This document shows, one piece after another, positions 18,376 to 29,041 of a stretch of 64,000 nucleotides of DNA. Source of the DNA: Bacteroides reticulotermitis JCM 10512 (GTDB lineage Bacteria > Bacteroidota > Bacteroidia > Bacteroidales > Bacteroidaceae); the NCBI RefSeq assembly GCF_000517545.1, contig NZ_BAIV01000006.1:143879-207878 (forward strand). The letters are read 5' to 3'. The translations under genes and the position numbers were made by a program. The notes below the pieces were generated by a model. That model was not told the origin of the DNA and made no database searches. It worked only from the letters and a program-made list of their open reading frames with translations. How positions within the stretch are numbered: position 1 is the stretch's first letter; every line of letters begins with the position of its first letter.

Positions 18376-20025
18376 TTATTTGCTCATCCGGAACCAGTCT
18401 ACGTCAGTCCAGCCGCGGTTACCTGGGTTAGGAGTGACACAAAACACCCCCACTTTGGCACCGATCCATTTACCCTGCCGGGCTTTAAACGAATCACCTG
18501 CTGCGATATATTTCTTTCCGTCTAAGCTGTAAGCGAACGTACAAACAGCTCCCTTACGTACTTTAACCTGTAAATAGATCGTCTTCCATTCATTATCGGC
18601 TACGCCCGGCATTATCAAGTGCTCGGCGGGGAAACTGGTTAGCTCGACCAGTTGTTCGGGGTTTTGCAACTCGGCGTCTTTACAAACGACTTGTTGCAAC
18701 ACAAAGGAGTCACCCGATTTACGCAAGGACAGGTAACTATAATCCCAGCCCATAATGATAAGTCCGGCTTGTTCCCCATCTTGTTTAGCGGTGAAGGTCA
18801 TCTTGGTTGTAGCCGTAAACTCTTCTGCCGGGAACTTCTGCATCAACAGATTGGGTACTTCCCAGAAGTTGACAAACTTGTCCGACAGGCTTCCTGCGTA
18901 CAATCGAAGGTATCCCAGTTCAGTTGTAAACCCGTAAGTCTCCAGTTTATTGGCATGCCATTGCCACTGAAGTCCCAACCGGCGTGAATTGAATTCATCA
19001 CTTTCCGGTGGAGTAGCTATGGGATATGTCTGACCGACATTTGGTTTCTTATAGGTAGTGACGGGCTCTCCACATCCGTCTTTATCTTTATCCACTCCGA
19101 TAATCGGCCAGTCAGCTTTCCATTCCATCGGATTCAGATGTATCACCCGTCCGTAAGCACCCTGATCCTGAAAGTGCACAAACCAGGATTCATTGGTATG
19201 GGTATCGACCCAAGCTCCTTGATGAGGACCATTAATCGTTGAGTTTCCTTGTGCCATGACAATCTTCGACTCGTAAGGCCCGTAGATTTTTTTGGAACGG
19301 AGTACCAATTGCCAACCGGTAGCAACACCGCCTGCCGGAGCGAAAATATAGTAATAGCCGTTGCGCTTATAGAGTTTGGGACCTTCGATCGTGTGGTTCT
19401 TGCCATCGTTGCCATCGAATACCATCACCGGATCAGTGATAACTTGGGTTCCTTCGGCATTCATTTCGCAGATTACCAAGATGCTGTTTACTCCACTCCG
19501 ACTACCGGCATAGGCATATATCAAATAGGCTTTTCCGTCTTCATCCCACAAAGGCGTGGCATCGATCAATCCCTTACCGGCTTTCACTAATACGGGCTTT
19601 TCCCACGCACCTATCGGGTCTTTGGTCTTTATCCTATAAATTCCATAATCCGGATCGCCCCAATAAATATAGAATTCTCCGTTATGAAAACGAATGGATG
19701 GAGCCCATACCCCTTTGCCGTGCTGTGCTTTATTGAAAAAGTCTTCGGGTTCTTGCACCGGCAACGCATAATTCACCAACGACCAATTGACCAAGTCGCG
19801 AGAGTGCAAAATGGGAAGCCCCGGGATGCAATTGAAGCTGGAAGCCGTCATATAGAAATCGCCATTGGCTGCGCAAACATCGGGATCGGAGTAATCGGCA
19901 TAAAGAACCGGGTTCTGATAAGTTCCGTTTCCCTTATCAGCTACCCAGGTCTTCGAAATCTCTTGCGAACCAACTGAAGTACAACAAGCTATTATCCCTG
20001 CTAAAAACAGAATCTTTTTACACAT
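18376..20025 (-). CDS. GH43-family glycosidase with C-terminal beta-sandwich
   Basis: Five-bladed beta-propeller with the three GH43 acidic residues visible: Asp in YADYSDPDV (near residue 47), Asp in LIDATPLWDE and Glu in HTIEGPKLYKR. The C-terminal ~200 residues form a concanavalin-like sandwich (GLQWQWHANK ... GWTDVDWFRM) found in xylosidase/arabinofuranosidase-type GH43. It probably removes alpha-L-arabinofuranosyl or beta-D-xylosyl side groups. A signal peptide starts at the ATG at 20025. It lies 48 bp before the GH88 gene and about 215 bp after the lyase, beyond a strong hairpin. Subfamily assignment (possibly GH43_12) is uncertain. Confidence 0.88.
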   Translation of the reverse strand: MCKKILFLAGIIACCTSVGSQEISKTWVADKGNGTYQNPVLYADYSDPDVCAANGDFYMTASSFNCIPGLPILHSRDLVNWSLVNYALPVQEPEDFFNKAQHGKGVWAPSIRFHNGEFYIYWGDPDYGIYRIKTKDPIGAWEKPVLVKAGKGLIDATPLWDEDGKAYLIYAYAGSRSGVNSILVICEMNAEGTQVITDPVMVFDGNDGKNHTIEGPKLYKRNGYYYIFAPAGGVATGWQLVLRSKKIYGPYESKIVMAQGNSTINGPHQGAWVDTHTNESWFVHFQDQGAYGRVIHLNPMEWKADWPIIGVDKDKDGCGEPVTTYKKPNVGQTYPIATPPESDEFNSRRLGLQWQWHANKLETYGFTTELGYLRLYAGSLSDKFVNFWEVPNLLMQKFPAEEFTATTKMTFTAKQDGEQAGLIIMGWDYSYLSLRKSGDSFVLQQVVCKDAELQNPEQLVELTSFPAEHLIMPGVADNEWKTIYLQVKVRKGAVCTFAYSLDGKKYIAAGDSFKARQGKWIGAKVGVFCVTPNPGNRGWTDVDWFRMSK

Positions 20026-20174
20026 ATATATACCTAATAAATCGTTCAATACTAAATCGTCATTCCTAAAAACAAAATCCTTTTACCTCTTTAAAACTCA
20101 TTACCTTACTTCGTAACTCTTGATTATCTGTTTACCTTAAAGCTCTTTGAATGACCTTTATGCTTATATATACG

Positions 20175-20204
20175 AAGGGGATTAGGTAAATACCTAATCC
20201 CCTT
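20175..20204. terminator. strong hairpin between the lyase and GH43 genes
   Basis: A perfect 14-bp stem (AAGGGGATTAGGTA, 20175-20188, and its complement 20191-20204) with a 2-nt loop. On the minus strand no T-tract follows, so it may be a processing or attenuation site dividing the PUL mRNA rather than a full terminator; on the plus strand TTTTTC lies 6 bp beyond. The rest of 20026-20241 shows nothing else. Confidence 0.6.
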
Positions 20205-20241
20205 GCAACTTTTTCTCTAAAAACTCAATGAGCTTATGCTC

Positions 20242-21645
20242 CTATTTCCGATACATCATCAAAGTACCCCATCCCAATTGATCAAATGCACCGCTATTTG
20301 ACCCGTAACGGGTGTCCCCTGTTCCTCCTTCGGGACGTAACTTCTCCGCAAATTTCTCAGCATACGTATATCCGCTACTGATACCTTTCACCTTCGCATA
20401 ATGATTGTACAGAATCTCCCATCCGGGACGAGGCGTACCGCGTCCGGCATCATCAGCTACTGATGTGTGAATAGCACCGTGGTTCTTGTCTTTGCACGCA
20501 CAATCAATGCAATATTTATATTCGTCAAATGGCATCTTGTCGGCGGTAATCAACCAAGCACCTGTCGAATTTACATTGTCGGCTCCTCCCCGCAGATTAA
20601 AGAGGGCGGTATATTCTCCCATCTTCATCACAGCGTTGTCGTTAGCCGCAAAGAAGTCTAATTCGGGAACGGCAGGATTGTATTTATAAAACGAATAGGC
20701 CATTTGACATAGGTTAGCTGTAACAGCTACCGACATCATAGCATGTCCTTGGTCACGGCCGCTTTCCTGATTCTGGCAAATCGTTTCTCCTGTTTTCAAA
20801 GGATCGGTAAATGTTCCCTGAATCAGATTTACAATGCTTCCATTACCGCCTCCAGTATGGAAGTAGTTGACAGCATAGTTCACCATTTCATCGTTCTCGG
20901 TCAAAATGCCGATAGCCATATAAGAGCATAAGTTAACCAGATCCCAGTTAGACCAATAATGGAAAATACAAGATGTACTTTCCTTACTCCAATGATAGGT
21001 CAGGAACTGTTTGTTTTTGGAAGCGAATACCGTTACGATCCAGTCCTTGAAATGAGCTAAGTCGGTAGGAGCCCATCCGGAATAAGTCTGCATAATCTCA
21101 GCTGCATTGGCAAATGTATAGCCCTGACAACCGGCAGCCAACATCTGGTTGGCATCGTTCGACTTGATCTCCTTACAGGTAGTCGCCCAATCATTCAACA
21201 CCTTAACAGAAGCGTCGGCGTACTTTTCATCACCGGTTAGCTTCCATAACATAGCCATCTGGTAGGCAGCTGCCGCATCGTACATAGCGGGAGCATAGTT
21301 TTCTTTACCGTCAGCCGTAATCCCGGTAGCATCTCCACGCACGATCAAAGTCTGCGGATTAGACGCATAAGGCAGTTGTGTGAATCGGTTATTCTTTAAT
21401 GCGGTGAACTCATCTTTAACTGCCTGAGGAGCGGTTCCATCATCCAACATTGTCTTTACCCGGGCAAAGTCTTCGCCGTTGTACATTCCACACGGATGGG
21501 TGTATGTGTATTTAGCCTCAACAGGTACCTTACCTCCCTCTTCCGGCATCGTTAGATCTACCACACCAAATTCATTTTCCCGGCAGCTGGTTTGCACTGC
21601 CAATAGCAGTGCCAAACCTAGTAGCTTTATACTTTTCTTATTCAT
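20242..21645 (-). CDS. alginate-lyase-fold polysaccharide lyase, PL38-like, lipoprotein (paralogue A)
   Basis: Lipoprotein (Cys21 in VQTSC) with an alpha-toroid lyase domain of the alginate_lyase (PF05426) type: THPCGMYNGEDFARVK at the start, AAYQMAMLWKLTGDEKYAD, FANAAEIMQTYSGW, a HYWSNWDLVNL segment that could supply catalytic His/Tyr/Asn residues, and PRPGWEILYNHY near the end. Such lyases cleave 4-linked uronans by beta-elimination. One PL38 member from B. ovatus is reported to act on alginate, but family substrates vary. A second, diverged copy lies at 40029. It follows the Ig-domain surface protein gene in the downstream module. Confidence 0.8.
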   Translation of the reverse strand: MNKKSIKLLGLALLLAVQTSCRENEFGVVDLTMPEEGGKVPVEAKYTYTHPCGMYNGEDFARVKTMLDDGTAPQAVKDEFTALKNNRFTQLPYASNPQTLIVRGDATGITADGKENYAPAMYDAAAAYQMAMLWKLTGDEKYADASVKVLNDWATTCKEIKSNDANQMLAAGCQGYTFANAAEIMQTYSGWAPTDLAHFKDWIVTVFASKNKQFLTYHWSKESTSCIFHYWSNWDLVNLCSYMAIGILTENDEMVNYAVNYFHTGGGNGSIVNLIQGTFTDPLKTGETICQNQESGRDQGHAMMSVAVTANLCQMAYSFYKYNPAVPELDFFAANDNAVMKMGEYTALFNLRGGADNVNSTGAWLITADKMPFDEYKYCIDCACKDKNHGAIHTSVADDAGRGTPRPGWEILYNHYAKVKGISSGYTYAEKFAEKLRPEGGTGDTRYGSNSGAFDQLGWGTLMMYRK

Positions 21646-21675
21646 ATATTTCCTTTTGAATAATTCATTAAATCA

Positions 21676-23208
21676 TTATTTTATCACATCGTAGGTCAAT
21701 CCTTCCGACTCAATGTACGCTTTCACATCATCCAATGTTTTGAATGTCTGTACCCAGTAAACATTATAGGTCGGTTTGGTAGCCCCAACGATATCAGCAT
21801 ACTTAAACTGGAGAGTCGGGAACTCCGCAACAGCAGTTGTCGGAAGAGCACCACCTGTTGCCCACTTCTGAGTTGCCAAATTGTAGATGAATACATGGCT
21901 ATTGTCACTACACTTATAATCATGTAGCCATTTATTGTTATTTCCATCCAGACCACCCGAGTATTTCACGTCGGCAGCTGTTCCGGAAGCATCGAGCGTT
22001 ATGTTTCTTGCACCTCCGGTAGCATCTTGCACATCGTCCATACGAACCGCGAAAATAGGATAAGTACCGGCATGCAACCAAGTTTTGGCACTGTAGCATT
22101 TCAGGTCACCACGCCACTTCGAACCACTCGCTTTAGTTGTTACCTTGATGTAAGAACCTTCTTTGTTCCATTCGTGTGATTCTGCATTCGTCGCATTATA
22201 CCAGGTATAGTTCTCCGTACGGAACAGTTCGCGAACCAATCCTTCTTCCAGATGTAATTTAACAGAGGAACTCTTTTTGGTATCCGGACAAGTTGCCGTA
22301 ATCGTAACGTCACCAAACACACCATTCTGATTGAAAGTTACTACGCCCGCACTGACGGTAGCAATTGTTTCGTTGCTGGTAGTCCATTCGATTAATGACT
22401 TCGTACAATCTTCGGGAACCGTGGTATAGCTCAGCGTTATTCCCTTGTCGGCAATGGCAAACACGTAACCATTGTCTACGGAATAGGTCTGATCGATGGT
22501 AACATCTTCAGGCGGTACACGTCTATCAACTGTTATCTCTTTGCTTGCTACAATAGCTGAACCGTCCAGCGAGGTTGCCGTAATGGTAACTTTGGAGTGA
22601 ATCTCATCATTCTCCAGGCCGGTAACAAGTCCGTGCATATCTACCGTAGCCACCGTTTCATCGGAACTGCTCCACTTAACGGTTCTGTACGTTGCGGTTT
22701 TCGGTAGAATAGTGGCAGTAAGCTGCAGCGTTTCACCACCATATACATTGTCGGCTGCCGAACTGATTGTTATTTCCTCCGCTGCAACCAATTCATCTAC
22801 TACCATCACTTTGAGATTGCAATAGACTCCACTGCCCGAATACATAGCCACAGGCGCTACCTGAACAATGGAATATCCGGTACCGGCTCCGCTAACGGCT
22901 GTCACTTTGCCATTATCGACTGTGGCCACAGCAGGGTTTGAAGTAGTCCAAACAACATCCTGATACGTTATATTATCCGGAGCCATTGTATATTTTAAAT
23001 CGACACTTTCTCCTTTTATCATAGGTAATACACTAGCACCTGTTTCATCTGCATAGATAAGCTGCTGCGTAGCCGGAGACAAATCAAACACGATGGAGGA
23101 AGGACAAATAGATCCGGGTAGATCGGACATAGCATCGTCATCACTACAAGAAGAGACCATGAGTGTCGAGACAGCACCCAGCATAAGGAGCGCCAGTCTG
23201 GTTTTCAT
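21676..23208 (-). CDS. Ig-like (Big_2) surface glycan-binding lipoprotein with DUF4979-type C-terminus
   Basis: Lipobox VSSC (Cys21). Three Big_2-type Ig repeats follow, each with a W(T/S)(T/S)SNxxVATV strand (WTTSNPAVATVDNG, WSSSDETVATVDMH, WTTSNETIATVSAG). The C-terminal ~190 residues, from about WYNATNAESHEWNK onward, resemble DUF4979. Position after SusD and length of 510 residues suit a surface glycan-binding protein that holds substrate for SusC/D. A paralogue with the same layout is at 41339-42803. The start was chosen at MKTRLALLML, which gives the best signal peptide. Confidence 0.82.
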   Translation of the reverse strand: MKTRLALLMLGAVSTLMVSSCSDDDAMSDLPGSICPSSIVFDLSPATQQLIYADETGASVLPMIKGESVDLKYTMAPDNITYQDVVWTTSNPAVATVDNGKVTAVSGAGTGYSIVQVAPVAMYSGSGVYCNLKVMVVDELVAAEEITISSAADNVYGGETLQLTATILPKTATYRTVKWSSSDETVATVDMHGLVTGLENDEIHSKVTITATSLDGSAIVASKEITVDRRVPPEDVTIDQTYSVDNGYVFAIADKGITLSYTTVPEDCTKSLIEWTTSNETIATVSAGVVTFNQNGVFGDVTITATCPDTKKSSSVKLHLEEGLVRELFRTENYTWYNATNAESHEWNKEGSYIKVTTKASGSKWRGDLKCYSAKTWLHAGTYPIFAVRMDDVQDATGGARNITLDASGTAADVKYSGGLDGNNNKWLHDYKCSDNSHVFIYNLATQKWATGGALPTTAVAEFPTLQFKYADIVGATKPTYNVYWVQTFKTLDDVKAYIESEGLTYDVIK

Positions 23209-23259
23209 TCTATATTTCATATTATCTATCATACTCTTTTTATTATATAATTTGACTTA

Positions 23260-24996
23260 TTATTTCCATCCCGGATTTTGCTCCAGCTTCGGATTCAACT
23301 GCAATTGATCGGAAGGTAATGGATATAAATATAGCTTATCGGCCCAAACCCGACCATCATAAAGGATAATACAGCCATCGCTATTCAAGGCACGCGACTG
23401 ATTGGTCCAGTGAGACTCGAACCAAGTACCTGTATACTTCACGCCAAGCTGATTCTCAACCATTTCTTTCGGAGCAGTAGCCCAACGTTTCAAGTCGTCA
23501 ATACGGAAACCTTCAAGTACCAGTTCCAAGGTACGTTCCCGACGGATCTCTTCACGCATAGAGAGTTGATTGTTTGAAACGAACGTATTGCTTAACTTCG
23601 GCATATCCGGATTGATACGTGTGCGAACAAGGTTGAGAGATAAATCCAAATCGGTATCCTCAATGCTACCATCCAATTCGTAACAAGCTTCGGCGTAGTT
23701 CAACAGAACCTCGGCATAACGAATAACCGGATAGTCCATAGACTCTTGTGTATCGGCCACCAAGCGTTCTACCGCCCATTTATGATTCTGGTATCCGCTA
23801 TTTGAAGTTACGGAAAGAGTCAACGCTCTTGTCAAATCTTGGCTATCCCAAGTAGAACGTGAATTATTGGTCGTATTATTCCAATACTTATCACCATGCT
23901 GCATCAAGGTAGTTGTCATTCGATTATCACGATTCTGGAATTCGTCAGTTACACCTACGTACTTCTTAAAGAGCGGAGATTTATCAATAGGCAGTCCATC
24001 CGAGCACAGATACAAGTTGGCCCATTTGCGGGTTACGAAAGTAGCGTTCGCCAGATAGCCCTTCGTGATATTGGTGCCAATACCATCTTCCAACCGATGG
24101 CGACGCGATAAGATGTATTCGGTATTATCCGTTTTAGTCAGACGAGCCGGGTTACAGGCGGCATCTTCCAGAATAAACATATAGCGGTAGCTTTCTACCC
24201 CAAGCTTTTCATTGTAAAACAGACTAAAGCGCTTGCCGGAAATGACCTTAGAAGCGGCATCTTTAGCAATCGTCAACAGAGCCTTGCTACGTTCCGTATT
24301 CGTTGTCGCAGTACTTCCGTTTGTATGGAACTTCTGCCAAGTTCCTTCGTACAAGGCTACTCGAGAAAGCATGGCCCAAGCGGCGTCCTTGGTTACTCTG
24401 CCAGCTTCCGCTTTTTCGGGCAATCCATTGATCGACTCCTGCAAGTCCTGTACAATCTGATCAATGACAACAGATCGATCGTCACGCGCTACATGAAGTT
24501 CGGGAGAATTTAAGTCCAACGGTTTGGTAACCTTAATAACGTTTCCAAAGAGCTGTACCAGTTCGAAATAGCAATACGCACGGAAGAACTTGGCTTCAGC
24601 TACCGGAACGGCAATAGACGCTTTATCGGCAAAAGACTCCGCTTTGCTTAATAGCAGATTCGTATAGTAAATACGTGTGTACAGTGTTGTATAGTTACCA
24701 TCACTTTCAGGGATCGAATTCGTACCTTTACTGTATGTGTTTACAGAAGCACCCGCAATAAGGTCGGAACGCCAATCACTATGAGGGCCATCACTGGTAC
24801 CGCACATATAGGTAGTCGAGCTATGAAAGTCGCGGGTCCAGGTATAGAACTGATTCGTGAATAACTGGAAACTAGATGCTTTATTCCAAACGATAGCATC
24901 ATTCAATTCTGCCTTCGGCTCAAGATCCAGACAAGAAGTTGTCAGCATACTCAATAAAGAAAGGCAAGCTATTTTTATGTATTGTTTCTTTTTCAT
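23260..24996 (-). CDS. SusD-family outer-membrane glycan-binding lipoprotein (module 2)
   Basis: RagB/SusD protein: lipobox TTSC (Cys22), an N-terminal helical TPR-like scaffold with VAEAKFFRAYCYFELVQLFG, and the C-terminal signature LRTEIRRERT-type helix (here MREEIRRERTLELVLEGF) with IDDLKRWAT. It ends LNPKLEQNPGW, the family tail. It caps the SusC barrel encoded 11 bp upstream and captures oligosaccharides at the cell surface. 578 residues; intact. The counterpart at 42830 is clearly related along its length. Confidence 0.95.
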   Translation of the reverse strand: MKKKQYIKIACLSLLSMLTTSCLDLEPKAELNDAIVWNKASSFQLFTNQFYTWTRDFHSSTTYMCGTSDGPHSDWRSDLIAGASVNTYSKGTNSIPESDGNYTTLYTRIYYTNLLLSKAESFADKASIAVPVAEAKFFRAYCYFELVQLFGNVIKVTKPLDLNSPELHVARDDRSVVIDQIVQDLQESINGLPEKAEAGRVTKDAAWAMLSRVALYEGTWQKFHTNGSTATTNTERSKALLTIAKDAASKVISGKRFSLFYNEKLGVESYRYMFILEDAACNPARLTKTDNTEYILSRRHRLEDGIGTNITKGYLANATFVTRKWANLYLCSDGLPIDKSPLFKKYVGVTDEFQNRDNRMTTTLMQHGDKYWNNTTNNSRSTWDSQDLTRALTLSVTSNSGYQNHKWAVERLVADTQESMDYPVIRYAEVLLNYAEACYELDGSIEDTDLDLSLNLVRTRINPDMPKLSNTFVSNNQLSMREEIRRERTLELVLEGFRIDDLKRWATAPKEMVENQLGVKYTGTWFESHWTNQSRALNSDGCIILYDGRVWADKLYLYPLPSDQLQLNPKLEQNPGWK

Positions 24997-25007
24997 CAGA
25001 TATTAAT

Positions 25008-28000
25008 TTAGAAAGTTAAGTTCACGCCAAAAGTAAAGTTACGGGTAAAGGGATAACGTTTCAAACCGGAAACATCGCGAGTAGCTTCCGGATCCCATCC
25101 GTCTTTAATTTTAGTAGTTTCCCAAAGATCCGCTCCCGTCACATACAGACGAGCGCCCTGAATGACTTTCGTCTTACTCAGCATATCAGCAGGGAAAGTA
25201 TATCCGATAGTCACATTCTTCAAACGAAGGTACCGTCCATCCTGAGCGGTGATAGAAGATGCCTGGTAGTTATAATTGTTGATCTCGCTATTGTTGGTAT
25301 AAGGAGCATAATAGGCGTTCGGAGTAGAAGTGTTCCACGTATTGCCGATAGAAGATGTTATCGTATTGGTATAGTTGGAACGGAAAGGAACAGTCCAGTT
25401 GTCGATACCCCGATAAATAAACCGGTTGGCCGAACCTTGGAAGATCACATTAATATCAAATCCTTTATACGCCGCTCCTAAATTGAATGAGTACGAGATT
25501 TCGGGAGTATCACTTCCTAAGTAGATATAATCCTTATAATCGAGTACGCCGTCACCGTTTTCGTCGCAGAACATATTGTCACCTACACGCAATTCAGCCG
25601 GCATACCGATACCGTTATTGTTATAATACTTAGCTTGATAAGCCGCCAACTGCTCTTCATTCTGGATCTTACCACCGTAACGCAGTCCGAATATCGAATT
25701 CAGCGGATATCCTTGTTGTGTCCCCTTGTACCCGGAACTAATAACCGTTGTACCACCAAAGTCCACCAATTCGTTTCGAGTAAACGTGAAGTTTCCACCC
25801 GCATGATAGTCTACTTCTCCGATCTTACCGCGATAAGCTAACTGACCTTCAAATCCCCAGCCCTTAAACTTACCGGCATTGGAAGTCGGTGCTTTATCAC
25901 CCAAAATACCCGGATAGGTAACCTCGACCAACATATTGTTGTTCCGCTTCATAAAAGCTTCTACCGTACCGGTGAGGCGACCGTTGAGGAATCCAAAATC
26001 TACTGCGATGTTGTAGTTTTTAATACGTTCCCAATTACGGGTTGTAGAAGCGAATTTCCCATTAGTAGCAATGTAAGAAAGTTTATCCGAACCTACAAAA
26101 GCGCCGGTTCCGGACACTAGCTTATAAAACAGATAACCATCATAATTATCAATACCACTCTGGCTACCCATTTCGGCATAAGAAGCACGCAGCTTCAGAT
26201 CACTCAGGAAATCGACATCTTTCAGGAACGCTTCCTGCTTTAAACGCCATCCCAGAGAGAAACCGTAGAAAAGATCCCAACGGTTCTCCGGTTGGAACTT
26301 CGACGAACCATCATACCGGGCATTAACCTCAACGAGGTAGCGGCTGTCATAATCATAATTAAGACGACCAAAATAGGACATATTAGCATTCTGATAATTA
26401 TTTTTCTTCATGGCTTCGTCCTTATCAGCCAAAGTCAACGAGCCGGTACCGTTGATAATATCAACGCCAGCGAGGATGTCGGTATAGTTGGCCCCATAGT
26501 AACTCATGTCCTTGAACTCGTATTGAGTACCCAACGTCAGACTCAGGTTATGCTTCTGAGCAAAAGTCTTGTGCGCATTGATATAACCGGAGAACGAGTA
26601 GAAATCGGTGCGCGAAGTTGTTTGCTGATAATATGATTTCTCTTGCGAAGGATCGACAAGCGTCTGCGAGTTACCGACAAAGTTATAATACGTAATTGCA
26701 TTCTGCACGGTGCTGCGACTGGCAGTAGAAGTATTATAACCCACGTTAACACTGGCATCCAACCAATCGGTTACTTTGGCATTCAGCGTTTCACTGATAT
26801 TGATCGCCGAGACAGACAGTTTGTTGTCTCCTCCCTGTTCTACTTTAGAAACGGGTGATCCCCATGTTCCCCAAGCATAAGGTTTTCCATCGGATGTTTT
26901 CAACGGAAGTCCGGGCATCGGCATCGATACTGTCAGCACAGAACCGATCAAGGTAGGTGACACCTGCTCCTGACGATTGTATGAGATAGCGGATTCCAAT
27001 GAGATATTACGATTGAACTTATACGTGTTGTTGACACGGAAGTTATAGCGGTTGTTATTGTTATTACCGTATTGCAACGTAGAACCATCGTACAAATAGT
27101 TCAATGAAACACGATACGAAGATTTGTCCGATCCGCCGGATATGCTCAGGCTTTGTTCGGTAGACCAAGTCGTATCAAAGAGTGAACCCAACCAGTTTAC
27201 GCTATCATCAAACACGAAGTCTTTCACATCCGTAAAAGCTGCTGATCCAAAAGGATTGGCACTTGTTTCCAAGTCGATATAAGAATTCTTATATTTTTTA
27301 GCCAACTGGGCATACGTATACCACACGTTAGATGTATTATTGTCGTTGGACAAAGCAGACATTACGCCGTCCGCCCATTGGTCGATGTTCATCAATTCGG
27401 GCATCAAGCAACGGTTTTCATAGTGGCAGTAGCCCCATACTCAACCTTTACCTTACCTTCAACTCCTTTTTTGGTGGTGATCAAAACAACTCCACCGGCT
27501 GCTCGCGAACCATAAATGGCTGCCGAACCATCTTTAAGGAAGTTGATTGTTTCAATGTCATTGGGGTTGAGCAGACGCATGTCGTTGACACTATTACACG
27601 CTACCCCATCGATGATAATCAATGGTTCGGTCGAGTTTTTAGAAGAAGAACCACGAAGATTCAAACTCCAGCTCTCGTCGCCCGGTGCGGAAGACCCGCG
27701 GGTTATCATAACTCCGGCAACCTGTCCCTGTAAAGCTTCTAAGGGGCTCGAAAGGCCTCCCTTTTCTTGAAAGGATTTGGCTCCGACTACGGTTACAGCA
27801 CCTGTCAACGATTCTTTCTTTTGAGTTCCGTAACCCACTACTACGACTTCATCCAGCAGTTCGCTATCTTCCATCAATTTAACATTGATAGTCGATTGAG
27901 CGGTTACTGTTATTATCTGATCCTTGTAACCAATGTAGCTGAATTTCAAGTTTGTCCCAGCCGAAGCATTGATAGAGTAGTTACCATCGATATCGGTAAT

Positions 28001-28231
28001 CGTTCCGCCGACTCCACCTACTACACTGACATTGACTCCAATCAGCGGTTCGCCATTCGGGTCGACTACCTTGCCTTGAATCTTCTTTTGTGCTTGTGCC
28101 ACTACCTGATTTTCATTTTGATCAGCATTAGCCCAGGCCCTTGAAGCAGGACATAGCCCTAACATCAATCCTAATGCAAGCACGATTGTCTTGTTAGGCC
28201 GCGAATTAAAAATTAATCCTCTTTGTTTCAT
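25008..28231 (-). CDS. SusC-family TonB-dependent oligosaccharide importer (module 2, frameshifted)
   Basis: Signal peptide, then a carboxypeptidase-regulatory-like domain (IQGKVVDPNGEPLIGVNV), a TonB-box-like DEVVVVGYGTQKK, a plug (LRGSSSKNSTEPLIIIDG) and a 22-strand barrel ending FTFGVNLTF. No N-terminal STN domain precedes the regulatory-like domain. The frame breaks at 27408-27409: GTTGCTTG on the coding strand should read GTTGGCTTG, giving KTVGLMPELMNIDQWADG; the repaired protein has 1074 residues. It pairs with the SusD downstream and follows an ECF sigma gene (139 bp). Confidence 0.88.
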
Positions 28232-28370
28232 AAAATTAAATTTGAGGTTTAAAAATAGTATTTATTTCTTCTTTTCTAAAATTAGACGGAGTATAAGAAT
28301 GGCTCCGAATTAATTCTGACTCTTGTTCCATATATGCAAAATGTTGTTATTAAGTAATTTAAGCAATGAA

Positions 28371-28886
28371 TTAAATGCATTTTTTAAAGCATTCGCGCAT
28401 CTCACGCCGTCCCAGAAAAAGGTGATTTTCTACGGTACGCCGACTGAGTTGAAGCGTACCGGCTATTTCGGTCGAAGTCTTTCCTTGGTAACGGTTCAGG
28501 GTATAGACCAGGCGACGCTGCTCCGGAAAAGCACCGAGTATGCGTAGTTCTGTCTGCGCCAGATCATTGGCGATGACTTTTTCTTCTGTCTCGTTGGTGG
28601 AAGTAACCGAATAGTCGTATAGATAACTATTTATCTCCTGCTTCTTATAATAGCGACGGATATAGTCGGTCACAATGTTGCGCGCGATTGTAAACAGGAA
28701 GTACTTCACGGTATCCGGACGAAGCATTTGCTTATAATCCAGCAGACGTACAAATACATCCTGGGTCAGATCTTCTGCTTCGTAGCGATGGGTGATGCGA
28801 TACGTTATATAGGAAAGAATTACCTGATAATATTCTTCGTAAGAACGGGTAATGATGTTGTTGGAAGTGTTAGTTGCTGTCTTCAT
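28371..28886 (-). CDS. ECF sigma factor without anti-sigma partner (module 2)
   Basis: 171-residue ECF sigma factor: region 2 (YEAEDLTQDVFVRLLDYKQ, then FLFTIARNIVTDYIRRYYKK) and region 4 (LNRYQGKTSTEIAGTLQLS, then RRTVENHLFLGRREMRE). The start at the ATG (28886) is preferred over an upstream GTG (28913); it makes the upstream leader match that of the paralogue at 47844 in length. No FecR-type anti-sigma gene is present and the adjacent SusC has no STN domain, so the usual trans-envelope signalling does not apply. A TATATTTG -7 box lies 32 bp ahead of the ATG. Confidence 0.88.
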   Translation of the reverse strand: MKTATNTSNNIITRSYEEYYQVILSYITYRITHRYEAEDLTQDVFVRLLDYKQMLRPDTVKYFLFTIARNIVTDYIRRYYKKQEINSYLYDYSVTSTNETEEKVIANDLAQTELRILGAFPEQRRLVYTLNRYQGKTSTEIAGTLQLSRRTVENHLFLGRREMRECFKKCI

Positions 28887-28917
28887 AATACGATCTTTTT
28901 CGGTTTCTATCACATTG

Positions 28918-28925
28918 CAAATATA
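28918..28925 (-). promoter_or_regulatory. -7 box of the module 2 sigma gene
   Basis: Minus-strand TATATTTG within TTCTATATTTGC, 32 bp before the ATG. The paralogous sigma gene has the same octamer in the same context (48390-48397), which supports both. No -33 element is evident. Confidence 0.6.
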
Positions 28926-29041
28926 GAATGGATTATGAAGATACCTACCGGGAAAAGGTACGGATCGATCTCAACGTATCGAGCTAGACTAATTAGCAAC
29001 CAACCAACTGTATACCAGCCAAATAAAACAAAGAAACCCGC

